Numbered from the stretch's first letter, positions 1 to 8,127 are shown. The stretch: DNA of 33,050 nt from UMGS1696 sp964430105 (GCA_964430105.1 CAYSEF010000022.1:1-33050); one strand, 5' to 3'. Notes: a model not told the origin generated them from the sequence alone. Program-made: numbers and translations.

Positions 1-55
1 TTTTATCTTCATTTTACGGTGTTCTCTCTTTTGTTCTTTTGGATTTTTTTGGGGG

Positions 56-1441
56 TTATCTGTTTCCTGCCATTTCTTCGGGCTTGAATACTTCATCAAA
101 TCTTTCAGCAGTCAGGAAACCAAGTTCTACACACGCTTCTTTCAGTGAGATGTTGTCCTTGTATGCTTTTTTTGCAGTCTTTGCAGCATTTTCATAGCCA
201 ATATAGGGGTTAAGTGCAGTTACAAGCATAAGAGAGTTGTAAAGGTTGTCATGCATCTTCTGTTCATTTGCACGGATACCAACTGCACAGTTATCATTAA
301 AGGAAACTATAGCTTCAGCAAGGAGACGGCAGGACTGGAGGAAGTTGTAAATGCAAACAGGCATGAATACATTCAATTCAAAATTACCCTGAGAAGCTGC
401 CATTGAAACCGCAACATCATTTCCCATTACCTGTACTGCAACCATTGTAACAGCTTCACACTGTGTAGGGTTAACCTTACCGGGCATAATTGAAGAACCA
501 GGTTCATTTTCAGGAATAGTAATTTCACCAAGTCCAAGACGAGGACCGGATGCAAGCCAACGCACGTCGTTAGCAATCTTCATCATGTCACAAGCGAGAG
601 CCTTTACAGCACCATGAGCGAAAACGAGTTCATCTTTGGATGTAAGTGCATGGAATTTATTTTCAGCTGTTTCAAATGGTTTACCTGTAATCTCAGAAAC
701 GGCTGCTGCTACCTTCTTATCAAATCCCTTCGGAGCATTAATACCAGTACCAACCGCTGTACCACCAAGTGCAAGGCAACGAAGTGTAGGTAATGATTTT
801 TCGATAAGCGCAACATCCATTTCAAGAGAGGAACGCCAACCTGAAATTTCCTGAGAGAATCTTATAGGAGTTGCATCCTGAAGATGTGTACGACCACTCT
901 TGGTAATACCTTCATGCATTTTTTCAAGCTTACGGAATGTTGTGATAAGCTTTGATACAGCAGGAATGAGTTTATCTTCAAGAGCACATACAGCAGCGAT
1001 ATGCATTGCTGTCGGGAAAGTATCGTTTGAAGACTGGCTCATATTGATATCATCATTCGGATGGCAAAGCTTTTCGCCTGCAATTTCATTTGCACGATTA
1101 GCTATAACTTCATTTGCATTCATATTAGACTGAGTGCCGGAACCTGTCTGCCAAACTACGAGCGGGAAATGTTCATTCAGTTCACCTGCAATAACTTCAT
1201 CGCAAGCCTGAGAAATAGCGGCGAGCTTTGCGTCAGTCATTTTTTCCGGCTTTAATTCGTGGTTAGCGATAGCAGCTGCTTTTTTGAGGATACCAAAAGC
1301 CTTTGTGATTTCTCTTGGCATAGTTTCAATTCCTACACCGATGCGGAAATTCTCGTGGCTGCGTTCTGTCTGCGCTGCCCAATATTTGTCTGCGGGTACT
1401 TTTACCTCGCCCATAGAGTCGTGTTCAATACGGTATTCCAT
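56..1441 (-). CDS. fumC: class II fumarate hydratase (fumarase C)
   Basis: Interconverts fumarate and (S)-malate in the cytoplasm without an iron-sulfur cluster. The 461-residue length is normal for class II fumarases. The superfamily signature GSSIMPGKVNPTQCEA is intact. The Thr-Gln after NP is the fumarase form; aspartases usually carry Val-Ile there. Other family blocks are WQTGSGTQSNMNANEV near residue 95, SQSSNDTFPTAMHIA near 134, and GRTHLQDATPI near 183. The ATG at 1441 has AAAGGA about nine bases upstream. The gene starts 39 bases after the stop of the ldh-like gene, so the two probably share the promoter at 2487-2515. In an anaerobe without a full TCA cycle this pair would fit a reductive malate-to-fumarate branch. 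I see no hairpin terminator before the left window edge. Confidence 0.95.
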   Translation of the reverse strand: MEYRIEHDSMGEVKVPADKYWAAQTERSHENFRIGVGIETMPREITKAFGILKKAAAIANHELKPEKMTDAKLAAISQACDEVIAGELNEHFPLVVWQTGSGTQSNMNANEVIANRANEIAGEKLCHPNDDINMSQSSNDTFPTAMHIAAVCALEDKLIPAVSKLITTFRKLEKMHEGITKSGRTHLQDATPIRFSQEISGWRSSLEMDVALIEKSLPTLRCLALGGTAVGTGINAPKGFDKKVAAAVSEITGKPFETAENKFHALTSKDELVFAHGAVKALACDMMKIANDVRWLASGPRLGLGEITIPENEPGSSIMPGKVNPTQCEAVTMVAVQVMGNDVAVSMAASQGNFELNVFMPVCIYNFLQSCRLLAEAIVSFNDNCAVGIRANEQKMHDNLYNSLMLVTALNPYIGYENAAKTAKKAYKDNISLKEACVELGFLTAERFDEVFKPEEMAGNR

Positions 1442-1480
1442 TGTTGTATTCCTTTCTCTTGCTCTTATTTTTTATATAAA

Positions 1481-2425
1481 TTAGATTTTTACGTTATCAA
1501 TGACTGATTTCAAGCTTTCTGCGCTCTTATGGAGAAGAGCAATCTCATCATCAGTCAACGGAGATAGTAATTTACCACGAAGTCCATTTCTACCAACGAT
1601 ATTAAGCGTGCTGAGGCATACATCATCTATACCATATTCGCCATGCATCATCGAAGAAACAGTGAGTGTAGTGTCGGTGCCATTAATAAGGCATTTACAT
1701 ATATGACATACTGACAAAGCAACCGCATAATATGTCGCGCCTTTACGCTGAATAACTCGGCCACCTGATTTTTTTATATATGTTTCAACCTCATCGTGGT
1801 TAATCACAGGATAAAGATTGTTCTGATTTGAAATTACAGCATGATATTTATCGACAGGTACGTTAGAAATATTTGCAAGTGACCACGGAACAAATGATGA
1901 ATCACCATGCTCACCGAAAACATATGCGTGAACATTCTGCTGATTGATCTCATAATACTCAGAAATACGCGAACGAAGTCTGGAAGTATCAAGAATAGTG
2001 CCGGAACCGATTATTCTGTTTTCAGGAATATCCGAGCATTTGCACCAAACATAAGTGAGTACATCAACAGGATTTGAAACTATAATATAAATTGCATCAG
2101 GAGCATATGTGGTAATTTCAGGTATGATTGACTTCATTACATCCACATTTGTCTGTGCAAGATCGAGACGAGTTTGACCAGGCTTACGTGGAACTCCGGA
2201 AGTTATAATAACAATATCAGAATCACAAGCATCACGATATGTGCCTGCATAAATAGATACAGATGGGCAGAATGGTGTTCCCTGTCTAATATCCAAGGCT
2301 TCGCCAAGTGCTTTCTCATTATTGATATCTATCATAACTATTTCAGAGCATATACCACCTATAGCGAGTGTATATGCAATAGTCGAGCCAACACTTCCTG
2401 CACCAATAATCGTAATCTTCGTCAT
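1481..2425 (-). CDS. lactate/malate dehydrogenase family protein; substrate uncertain
   Basis: NAD-dependent 2-hydroxyacid dehydrogenase of the LDH/MDH fold, 314 residues. Visible parts are the Rossmann motif GAGSVG (residues 8-13), Asp33 for NAD, the substrate loop PRKPGQTRLDL (79-89) with catalytic Arg86, SNPVDV, the DTSRLR block with substrate-binding Arg, and the catalytic His in VFGEHGDS. Overall it resembles L-lactate dehydrogenases, including GATYY near residue 230. However, the position six residues before Arg86, Gln102 in classical LDH numbering, is Arg80. Arg at this position binds the malate/oxaloacetate carboxylate in malate dehydrogenases. Together with the fumarase gene directly downstream this makes malate dehydrogenase a serious alternative. 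The start is supported by an AGGAGGAG site just upstream of the ATG. Confidence 0.9.
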   Translation of the reverse strand: MTKITIIGAGSVGSTIAYTLAIGGICSEIVMIDINNEKALGEALDIRQGTPFCPSVSIYAGTYRDACDSDIVIITSGVPRKPGQTRLDLAQTNVDVMKSIIPEITTYAPDAIYIIVSNPVDVLTYVWCKCSDIPENRIIGSGTILDTSRLRSRISEYYEINQQNVHAYVFGEHGDSSFVPWSLANISNVPVDKYHAVISNQNNLYPVINHDEVETYIKKSGGRVIQRKGATYYAVALSVCHICKCLINGTDTTLTVSSMMHGEYGIDDVCLSTLNIVGRNGLRGKLLSPLTDDEIALLHKSAESLKSVIDNVKI

Positions 2426-2486
2426 AAGCTCCTCCTCGCAACGGTTTATTGACCTGCCTATTTTGAAAGCATTATTTCATAGCTTA

Positions 2487-2515
2487 ATTATATCAAATTT
2501 ATGTCGAAAATTCAA
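2487..2515 (-). promoter_or_regulatory. sigma-A promoter for the ldh-like/fumC operon
   Basis: On the minus strand TTGAAT (2515-2510) and TATAAT (2492-2487) are separated by exactly 17 bases. This lies about 60 bases upstream of the ldh-like start codon and no other gene intervenes. Confidence 0.75.
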
Positions 2516-2622
2516 TCCCGATTTAATTTACCGTTTTACATATTTATTCCTAATTTCGTAGTTATTTCTGTTAATAATGATAAATTTATAATTTTCAGAC
2601 AATTTACAACAACTTTTTTATA

Positions 2623-2658
2623 CAAAAAGCCGCCATATATAGACACAGCAGCTTTTGT
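2623..2658 (-). terminator. rho-independent terminator after wecB
   Basis: Arms at 2648-2656 and 2625-2633 pair over nine bases (AAAAGCTGC with GCGGCTTTT, one G-U). The transcript then continues as U-rich sequence. It lies 15 bases after the wecB stop codon. Confidence 0.7.
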
Positions 2659-2672
2659 ACTTGATGTTATTT

Positions 2673-3770
2673 TTATAATTTCTCGATGAGTATATCAGCT
2701 ATTCTCTCACAAGCTTTTCCGTCACCGTACGGATTCGAAGCCTTACTCATTTTGTCATACTCATCTTTATCTTCAAGCAATTTTTTGAAGGAGTTATAAA
2801 TGACTTCTTCATCTGTGCCAACAAGTTTAAGAGTTCCCGCAGCAATGCCTTCAGGACGTTCAGTGGTATCACGCATGACAAGTACAGGTTTACCTAAAGA
2901 CGGAGCTTCTTCCTGAATACCACCGCTATCTGTAAGGATCATATAGCTTCTTGCAATGAAATTGTGGAAATCAAGTACCTCAAGTGGTTCGATAATATGC
3001 ACTCTATCGCATCCACCAAGTTCCTCATTAGCAGCTTCACGCACTATCGGATTCATATGTATAGGGTAAATAGCACAAACATCCGGATGTTCATCAATAA
3101 TACGTCTGATCGCACGGAACATTCGATGCATAGGTTCACCAAGATTTTCTCTGCGATGTGCTGTGAGAATTATCATACGCTTTCCGCTTGCCCATTCAAG
3201 TTCGGGATGAGTATAGTCCTCTCGAACAGTGGTTTTCAACGCATCGATAGCTGTATTACCGGTTATATATATTGTGTCAGGCGACTTTCCTTCCTTAATT
3301 AAGTTATTCCTCGACAACTCAGTTGGTGCAAAATTAAAACGTGAAATTATGCTGACAGCCTGACGATTGAATTCTTCTGGATATGGTGAATCGATATTGT
3401 AGGTACGCAATCCAGCCTCTACATGTCCAACAGGAATCTGCAAGTAGAAGCACGCAAGCGCTGTCACAAATGTTGTGGATGTATCTCCGTGAACGAGGAC
3501 AACATCTGGCTTCACCTCAAGAAGTACCTCACGAATTCTATCAAGAATATTAATCGTAACATCGAACAGAGTCTGCTTATCTTTCATAATTGACAAATCG
3601 TAATCAGGCACAACATCAAACGCATCAAGAACCTGATCAAGCATTTGTCTATGTTGCCCTGTTACGCAAAGAGTCACATCAAGTTCCGGTCTTTTCTTCA
3701 GTTCCATTACGAGCGGACACATTTTTATAGCTTCGGGACGTGTGCCAAAAACTAGCATTACTTTTTTCAT
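2673..3770 (-). CDS. wecB: UDP-N-acetylglucosamine 2-epimerase (non-hydrolysing)
   Basis: Interconverts UDP-GlcNAc and UDP-ManNAc, supplying ManNAc for wall teichoic acid or other surface polysaccharide. From the ATG at 3770 the protein has 365 residues, the usual length. It begins MKKVMLVFGTRPEAIKMCPL, the standard N terminus of the family. Further blocks are VTGQHRQMLD, VHGDTSTT, HVEAGLRT, PEEFNR, HRREN and the UDP-binding DSGGIQEEAPSLGKPV near the C terminus. The frame stays open upstream to an ATG at 4022, but that extension is read through the antisense strand of the tRNA at 3948-4021, so I reject it. GGAAG lies ten bases before the ATG at 3770. A TATAAT at 3870-3865 could be its -10, though I find no good -35. 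No other polysaccharide genes are adjacent. Confidence 0.95.
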   Translation of the reverse strand: MKKVMLVFGTRPEAIKMCPLVMELKKRPELDVTLCVTGQHRQMLDQVLDAFDVVPDYDLSIMKDKQTLFDVTINILDRIREVLLEVKPDVVLVHGDTSTTFVTALACFYLQIPVGHVEAGLRTYNIDSPYPEEFNRQAVSIISRFNFAPTELSRNNLIKEGKSPDTIYITGNTAIDALKTTVREDYTHPELEWASGKRMIILTAHRRENLGEPMHRMFRAIRRIIDEHPDVCAIYPIHMNPIVREAANEELGGCDRVHIIEPLEVLDFHNFIARSYMILTDSGGIQEEAPSLGKPVLVMRDTTERPEGIAAGTLKLVGTDEEVIYNSFKKLLEDKDEYDKMSKASNPYGDGKACERIADILIEKL

Positions 3771-3907
3771 TATTTGCGTACTTCCATTATTAATGTTGAT
3801 ATTGTATAAATTATACGTTATTTCGCCTAAAAAGTCAAGAGATGTGACTCTTCTTTCGTTGCTAATTATACTGAACAGAAAAAATCTTGGATTTATCAAA
3901 AAAGAGC

Positions 3908-3936
3908 TTGCATTTCGGATAATTGTATGATATAAT
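3908..3936 (+). promoter_or_regulatory. promoter of tRNA-Val
   Basis: TTGCAT (3908-3913) and TATAAT (3931-3936) are spaced by 17 bases. The -10 ends 11 bases before the first base of the tRNA, the expected distance for a short 5' leader. Confidence 0.8.
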
Positions 3937-3947
3937 ACAGATACAAT

Positions 3948-4021
3948 GGAGGCATAGCTCAGCTGGTTAGAGTACTTGCTTGACATGCAAGGGGTCACTG
4001 GTTCGATTCCAGTTGTCTCCA
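3948..4021 (+). tRNA. tRNA-Val (anticodon GAC)
   Basis: A full cloverleaf can be drawn. The acceptor stem GGAGGCA pairs with TGTCTCC, followed by discriminator A. The D arm is GCTC/GAGT, and the anticodon stem CTTGC/GCAAG encloses loop TTGACAT with GAC at 3982-3984. The T arm is ACTGG-TTCGATT-CCAGT. The 3' CCA is not encoded, so a CCA-adding enzyme is required. A promoter precedes it and a hairpin terminator follows directly, so it is a single-gene transcript. It runs divergently from wecB. Confidence 0.97.
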
Positions 4022-4027
4022 TATGAT

Positions 4028-4077
4028 AAAACGAGTTGGTTTGTACGTGTTTTACACGGTACTACTCAACTCGTTTT
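4028..4077 (+). terminator. terminator of tRNA-Val
   Basis: Arms AAAACGAGTTG (4028-4038) and CAACTCGTTTT (4067-4077) form an 11-bp stem. An inner GTAC-GTGT/ACAC-GTAC helix extends the hairpin. A run of T follows the 3' arm, and the hairpin starts seven bases after the tRNA. Confidence 0.85.
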
Positions 4078-4156
4078 TTGCTTTGTAACTACTTAATTTA
4101 ATTAAATTTTATACTCATTCATTAATTTTTCAGTTCAGTAAACTCATATACAATAT

Positions 4157-4192
4157 AAAAATCCGCAGTACAGAAATACTGCGGATTTTTTT
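4157..4192. terminator. bidirectional terminator after the lipoprotein gene
   Basis: A 14-bp perfect inverted repeat (4157-4170 with 4177-4190) has a six-base loop CAGAAA. T tracts are present on both strands. It lies nine bases beyond the stop of the minus-strand lipoprotein gene and would also block read-through from the tRNA side. Confidence 0.85.
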
Positions 4193-4200
4193 AACATAAA

Positions 4201-4659
4201 TTATTCTGCATCAGTGAATTCAACAGCACCCTGACCGTCAACATTGAATGTGAACACGATGCTCTGACCTTCAGCAACAGTATTTGTGCCGGCTCTACCG
4301 GAAGAAGGTTCTACACCATCAAGTGTGTAACCCCAGTAGCCCTGACCGGAACCATCTGCCTGAGTACCACTACGATACTCAACACCGTCAAGAGTAATGC
4401 AAGTAAGGCTATTACCAGCATCGTCTACTTCATAGGGGAAGTCAACTACTGTGCAAACTTCTGTAACTGCCTGAAGAACAGTCGGAGGAGTTTCAACAGT
4501 GTTTTCTACAGTGTAAGCGTAATTTTCGAGATAGGTTTCACCGTTAGCAACGATTGTAACTGTGCAGTTTACCTTAACTTTCTCGACACCACAAGATGCA
4601 GCGCAAAGAGCGAGCATCACGAGTACCATTGCAAGTGCAACAACTCTGATCTTTTTCAT
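4201..4659 (-). CDS. DUF4430-type (transcobalamin-like C-terminal domain) lipoprotein
   Basis: A 152-residue secreted lipoprotein. The N terminus is Met-Lys-Lys, a hydrophobic stretch (residues 5-21) and a lipobox-like LCAASC with Cys23 as the likely lipidated residue. The remainder resembles the DUF4430 domain: a beta-rich N-terminal half (VKVNCTVTIVANGETYL) and a final WGYTLDGVEPSSGRAG block followed by EGQSIVFTF. In family members this domain occurs in Gram-positive surface proteins and is related to the C-terminal part of cobalamin binders. The ligand here is unknown and no transporter genes are adjacent. The ATG is supported by GGAGG seven bases upstream. It has its own near-perfect promoter and terminator, so it is expressed alone and perhaps strongly. 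Confidence 0.8.
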   Translation of the reverse strand: MKKIRVVALAMVLVMLALCAASCGVEKVKVNCTVTIVANGETYLENYAYTVENTVETPPTVLQAVTEVCTVVDFPYEVDDAGNSLTCITLDGVEYRSGTQADGSGQGYWGYTLDGVEPSSGRAGTNTVAEGQSIVFTFNVDGQGAVEFTDAE

Positions 4660-4694
4660 TTTAAACCTCCAAATAGTTTTTTAAGATCGATATC

Positions 4695-4723
4695 ATTATA
4701 CTACAGTTAATCACAATTGTCAA
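4695..4723 (-). promoter_or_regulatory. consensus sigma-A promoter of the lipoprotein gene
   Basis: A perfect TTGACA (4723-4718) and a perfect TATAAT (4700-4695) are spaced by 17 bases, 36 bases before the ATG at 4659. The match to consensus suggests strong transcription. Confidence 0.85.
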
Positions 4724-4746
4724 TACTGTAACAGAGTTTTTTTATA

Positions 4747-5277
4747 CTAATTTAACAAAATGAAAGTACTTGTAAAGCATACAAAAGCAAATTGTGCTAT
4801 AATAACGACTATATTCAACAAATATGCAATTATCATCCCATGTTTAGAAATCAGTATTACTACTGCATTCAAAATGGCAGACAGGGACAACACAATAAGC
4901 GAAAATATCGTAAGTCGTGTACAGAAAAAAAGTGCGTACCACACCAAATCGAGCAAATATGCAAACGATGTAAGCGAAAAAGCTAACACTACTCTTTTTT
5001 GACACGAACATGACACTGTATCACTGAAAGCAATTAACACCAAACGAGCACCGTACAAAGCATAAACAATGAGCCACACTAAAAAAATGAATGTAAGCGA
5101 ACGACCATGTTGATTAGCAGAAACGGAATTGAGAACGTACCACCCACTTCCACCATTGATCCACAACACAACTCCACCTATTGCGCACAAAAATGAGCTA
5201 AGTCCAATTATAGCAATATGTTTAGTTAAACAGCATAATTCACGCTTCAATCTGTGTAACAAAAAATCACCCCACAT
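4747..5277 (-). CDS. TspO/MBR-like integral membrane protein (diverged)
   Basis: Up to 176 residues with five hydrophobic segments (about residues 22-40, 61-80, 97-115, 122-143 and 147-172), the TspO/MBR topology. The pattern also fits. FLVWLIVYALYGARLVL resembles the second TspO helix (vW-x-iLY-x-mG), and LDLVWYALFFCTRL resembles the helix with N-x-x-W-x-x-x-FF-x-x-R. The Pro-Pro loop usual before helix 2 is absent, so ligand binding may differ. TspO proteins bind porphyrins and related molecules, but nothing here fixes the substrate. The ATG at 5277 sits in the loop of the PBP terminator hairpin and has no ribosome binding site. A TTG at 5262, preceded by GGGGTGAT, is a possible alternative start. 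Confidence 0.7.
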   Translation of the reverse strand: MWGDFLLHRLKRELCCLTKHIAIIGLSSFLCAIGGVVLWINGGSGWYVLNSVSANQHGRSLTFIFLVWLIVYALYGARLVLIAFSDTVSCSCQKRVVLAFSLTSFAYLLDLVWYALFFCTRLTIFSLIVLSLSAILNAVVILISKHGMIIAYLLNIVVIIAQFAFVCFTSTFILLN

Positions 5278-5300
5278 CAGTATATGAGGTGATTTTTGTT
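5258..5300 (-). terminator. terminator of the PBP gene overlapping the next gene's start
   Basis: On the minus strand AACAAAAATCACC (5300-5288) pairs with GGTGATTTTTTGTT (5271-5258) with one bulged base, and the 3' arm carries six T. The stem begins about 20 bases after the PBP stop. The ATG of the TspO-like frame lies in the loop, so this terminator also covers that gene's translation start. Confidence 0.7.
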
Positions 5301-5319
5301 TTATGATACGTTTTAACGA

Positions 5320-8127
5320 TCATTCATCTCCGAACCAGTCACTCCAGAAGAAATTGTCATTTGATTCATTGCTTTCGTCATTGTCAGCGTTACCATCAAA
5401 GTCCAACTCCGGCGGAAGATCTGCATCATCCTGACCGGTATCATCGAGTTCCGAATCTTTTTCGTCAAATTCCAGGTATCCACTCGGAGAATATCCACTA
5501 TCTTCAGCCGGTGGATTTCCGCCCCAGGGACGATAATCGCAATGGAAGTAGCAATACGCATTATATGGTGTATCCACATAGCTTGTACCGCAATACTCGT
5601 ATTCTCTCAACATATTTACAAAGAATGGAACACCCCACCAACCGCTCGGTTTCACAGAGGCCGGTAATTCACGGTACACATATTGTGCATCTTCAACGTA
5701 AAGCTCTATTGGGAAACTACGATCCTCTACACGTATAAGTGCAACTTTTTGTGTATGTGCAGGATTACAGTTCGGACTTGCGATCAAATTTGTCGATGTA
5801 TCACGCAGAACAACAACATGAGTATCACAATATTCCGTTGGAACTGTTTGACGTGTAAAATAACCTGTTTCAGTACGCCAACCACGAGGGTCCAATGCAC
5901 AGGCATCTGTTACTAGCTTACCTGAATCTTTACAATAGGTTTCAGTTATAACACCCGGAGCCATTTCAAATGTTTTGAGTGTTTCGCCACCATTTGCAGC
6001 TTCGTCAATATATGGCTGATGCAACATTGTCATGACCTTATCCCATATTACAAGAGAGGGGTTCTCTCTAAAGGAGCTCAAGGACTGAGGAATATCGTAG
6101 CCTGTCCAAACACCACCTACATAATATGGTGTATAGCCAACAAAATATCTATCGAAGTCTGCACTAGTTGTACCGGTTTTGCCCGCTACATCGACTGTAT
6201 GACGCAGAGTGCATCCTGTACCGGTACCTTCGCTCATTACCTTTTCCATCATTACAGTCATGATAGAGGCTGTAGTATCTTGGATAACAATGTTATTCTC
6301 CTCGATATTTTCAAGAACAATTCTTCCCTGTGCATCTTCAACATAGAGGTAAAGATTTGGTTCATTAAAAACACCGTTATTCTGAAAAATAGTATAACCG
6401 GCTGTCATTTCGAGAAGAGTTACACCATAGTTTGGCTGACCAAGCGCAAGTGAAGCAAGCCCACGGTCTGTGAGAACTTCACCATTTGCCTTTGTATAGC
6501 TTTCTATCAAGCTATCAAAATGAAGTTCATTCTTCATAAAATCAAACGAAGCATCTACTGTCAACATTTGCAGAACCTTCATTGCAATAGTGTTTACCGA
6601 GCGAGTTATAGCACTGTTTATCGTCGTCAAACCACGGTAAACATTAGGATAGTTCTGAGGATATGCACTGTACCCCATAATTGCTTCACTGTATTCAGTA
6701 GCTTCAACTGCTGTGTACGAATCGAACCATACCGGTGTATCATCAACTACCGAACCATATGTGATAAGTCCCGCATCAAGAGCAGGTGCGTACACTGCAA
6801 GTGGTTTTATGGAAGATCCCGGTGGTCTCACTGCCTGTGTAGCACGTTCGGTACCAAGATTCAGTGTTTTTGTTCCTCGACCACCTACTACCCCAAGCAC
6901 ATCACAGGTATATGGATCACAGATAACCATAGCTGATTGCGGCTGGAGTCCCCACCCTGTAGATGGGAAATATTCGCTGTCATTTTCATATACCTCCTCA
7001 AGAATATCCTGTACAAAAGGATCCATAGGGAGAATTATCTTATAACCACTGTAGTAGATTAGGTTATATGCAGCTTTTTCTGTGATGCCGTATTTTTCCA
7101 TCAAATCTTCTTTGATCTGATTTATAGCAGCTTCAGTATACCAGCTATAGATGGTCATACCTTCATCTACCGTTTCTTCGTCAGCATCATGAACCGCCAG
7201 CAAAAGATCAGTATATCTTGCATCAAGCCACTCTTCACTGTTGATCATACCTTCTTCATACATACAGTCGAGCACTGTTTTGCGACGGAATTTATTGCCA
7301 TGTTTTAATATTTGCTTTTCATTTACTGTAGTATAGAAATCCTCATCGTGACTTTTGGGATTATACTGTGACGGATTTTTAACAATAGCAGCAAGAGAAG
7401 CACACTCAACCAGAGTAAGTTCTGAAACATCCTTATTGAAATAGTAGTTTGATGCAGACTGAACACCATCACAGCCATTTCCAAAATATACTATATTAAG
7501 ATACATTTCCATGATCTCATCTTTGGAATACTGTTTTTCAAGGTTCATTGCACGAAAAATTTCCTGTACTTTTCGCTGGATCGTTACGTCATCTTCACCT
7601 GTGACATTTTTGACAAGCTGCTGTGTAATAGTAGAACCACCACCTGAGCCACCAAAAACGAATTTGAATACAGATTGTGCAGTTGTCCACCAGTTTACTC
7701 CGTTATGCGTTCTAAACTGCTGATCTTCAATAGCTATGAAAGCGTTCACAAGATTTTCCGGAATTTGACTGTATGGTACTGCGATAGAACCACCACCTGA
7801 ACCGGATAAACGCTGATCCTCTATTTCAACTAGAGTACCGTTTCTATTGAGGCGATCCTCCTGCGTTTCGTAATCCATATAATACATACGTGTAGTTGAG
7901 TCCTGATTTACCGTTACGAATTGGTCGGGGTCTACGGTCAGGTCCAGATAGGTATTTACATAAATAGCAAACACAGTACACACAATGATGCCTGTGATAA
8001 GACCGATAAGTAAAACTGTCAGCAGAATATTCATGAAGTATGAGAATATTCTGAACAACACCTTACCGATCACACCGAGTACACGTAAAACCTCAAAGCC
8101 CCAGTTGACTCTGTTATTTGATCCCAT
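5320..8127 (-). CDS. class A penicillin-binding protein (PBP1A-type transglycosylase/transpeptidase)
   Basis: Bifunctional peptidoglycan synthase anchored by one N-terminal membrane helix (about residues 30-60). The GT51 domain follows, with catalytic Glu134 in IEDQQFRTHNG, the GGSTITQQLVKN block and RKVQEIFRAMNLEKQYSK. The transpeptidase domain carries SSIK (nucleophile Ser438), SVN (510-512) and KTGT (650-653), so both activities look intact. The last 50 residues or so form an unusually acidic extracellular tail. An in-frame ATG at 8148 is possible. I prefer the ATG at 8127 (935 residues) because GAAGGA lies seven bases upstream, whereas 8148 has no such site. The gene lies 126 bases after dnaE and is followed by a terminator. 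Confidence 0.93.
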   Translation of the reverse strand: MGSNNRVNWGFEVLRVLGVIGKVLFRIFSYFMNILLTVLLIGLITGIIVCTVFAIYVNTYLDLTVDPDQFVTVNQDSTTRMYYMDYETQEDRLNRNGTLVEIEDQRLSGSGGGSIAVPYSQIPENLVNAFIAIEDQQFRTHNGVNWWTTAQSVFKFVFGGSGGGSTITQQLVKNVTGEDDVTIQRKVQEIFRAMNLEKQYSKDEIMEMYLNIVYFGNGCDGVQSASNYYFNKDVSELTLVECASLAAIVKNPSQYNPKSHDEDFYTTVNEKQILKHGNKFRRKTVLDCMYEEGMINSEEWLDARYTDLLLAVHDADEETVDEGMTIYSWYTEAAINQIKEDLMEKYGITEKAAYNLIYYSGYKIILPMDPFVQDILEEVYENDSEYFPSTGWGLQPQSAMVICDPYTCDVLGVVGGRGTKTLNLGTERATQAVRPPGSSIKPLAVYAPALDAGLITYGSVVDDTPVWFDSYTAVEATEYSEAIMGYSAYPQNYPNVYRGLTTINSAITRSVNTIAMKVLQMLTVDASFDFMKNELHFDSLIESYTKANGEVLTDRGLASLALGQPNYGVTLLEMTAGYTIFQNNGVFNEPNLYLYVEDAQGRIVLENIEENNIVIQDTTASIMTVMMEKVMSEGTGTGCTLRHTVDVAGKTGTTSADFDRYFVGYTPYYVGGVWTGYDIPQSLSSFRENPSLVIWDKVMTMLHQPYIDEAANGGETLKTFEMAPGVITETYCKDSGKLVTDACALDPRGWRTETGYFTRQTVPTEYCDTHVVVLRDTSTNLIASPNCNPAHTQKVALIRVEDRSFPIELYVEDAQYVYRELPASVKPSGWWGVPFFVNMLREYEYCGTSYVDTPYNAYCYFHCDYRPWGGNPPAEDSGYSPSGYLEFDEKDSELDDTGQDDADLPPELDFDGNADNDESNESNDNFFWSDWFGDE

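Noticed and set aside
1..12. Possible minus-strand start codon (ATG at 12) at the left edge downstream of fumC
   Set aside because: Only four codons are in the window and the upstream AGAGAG is a poor, distant ribosome binding site, so it cannot be called a gene.
3771..4022. N-terminal extension of wecB to an ATG at 4022
   Set aside because: It is translated from the antisense strand of tRNA-Val, and the family N terminus begins at 3770 with a ribosome binding site.
5313..5579. 88-codon minus-strand frame inside the 3' end of the PBP gene
   Set aside because: It is an out-of-frame shadow of the acidic PBP tail, with no ribosome binding site and no recognisable protein pattern.
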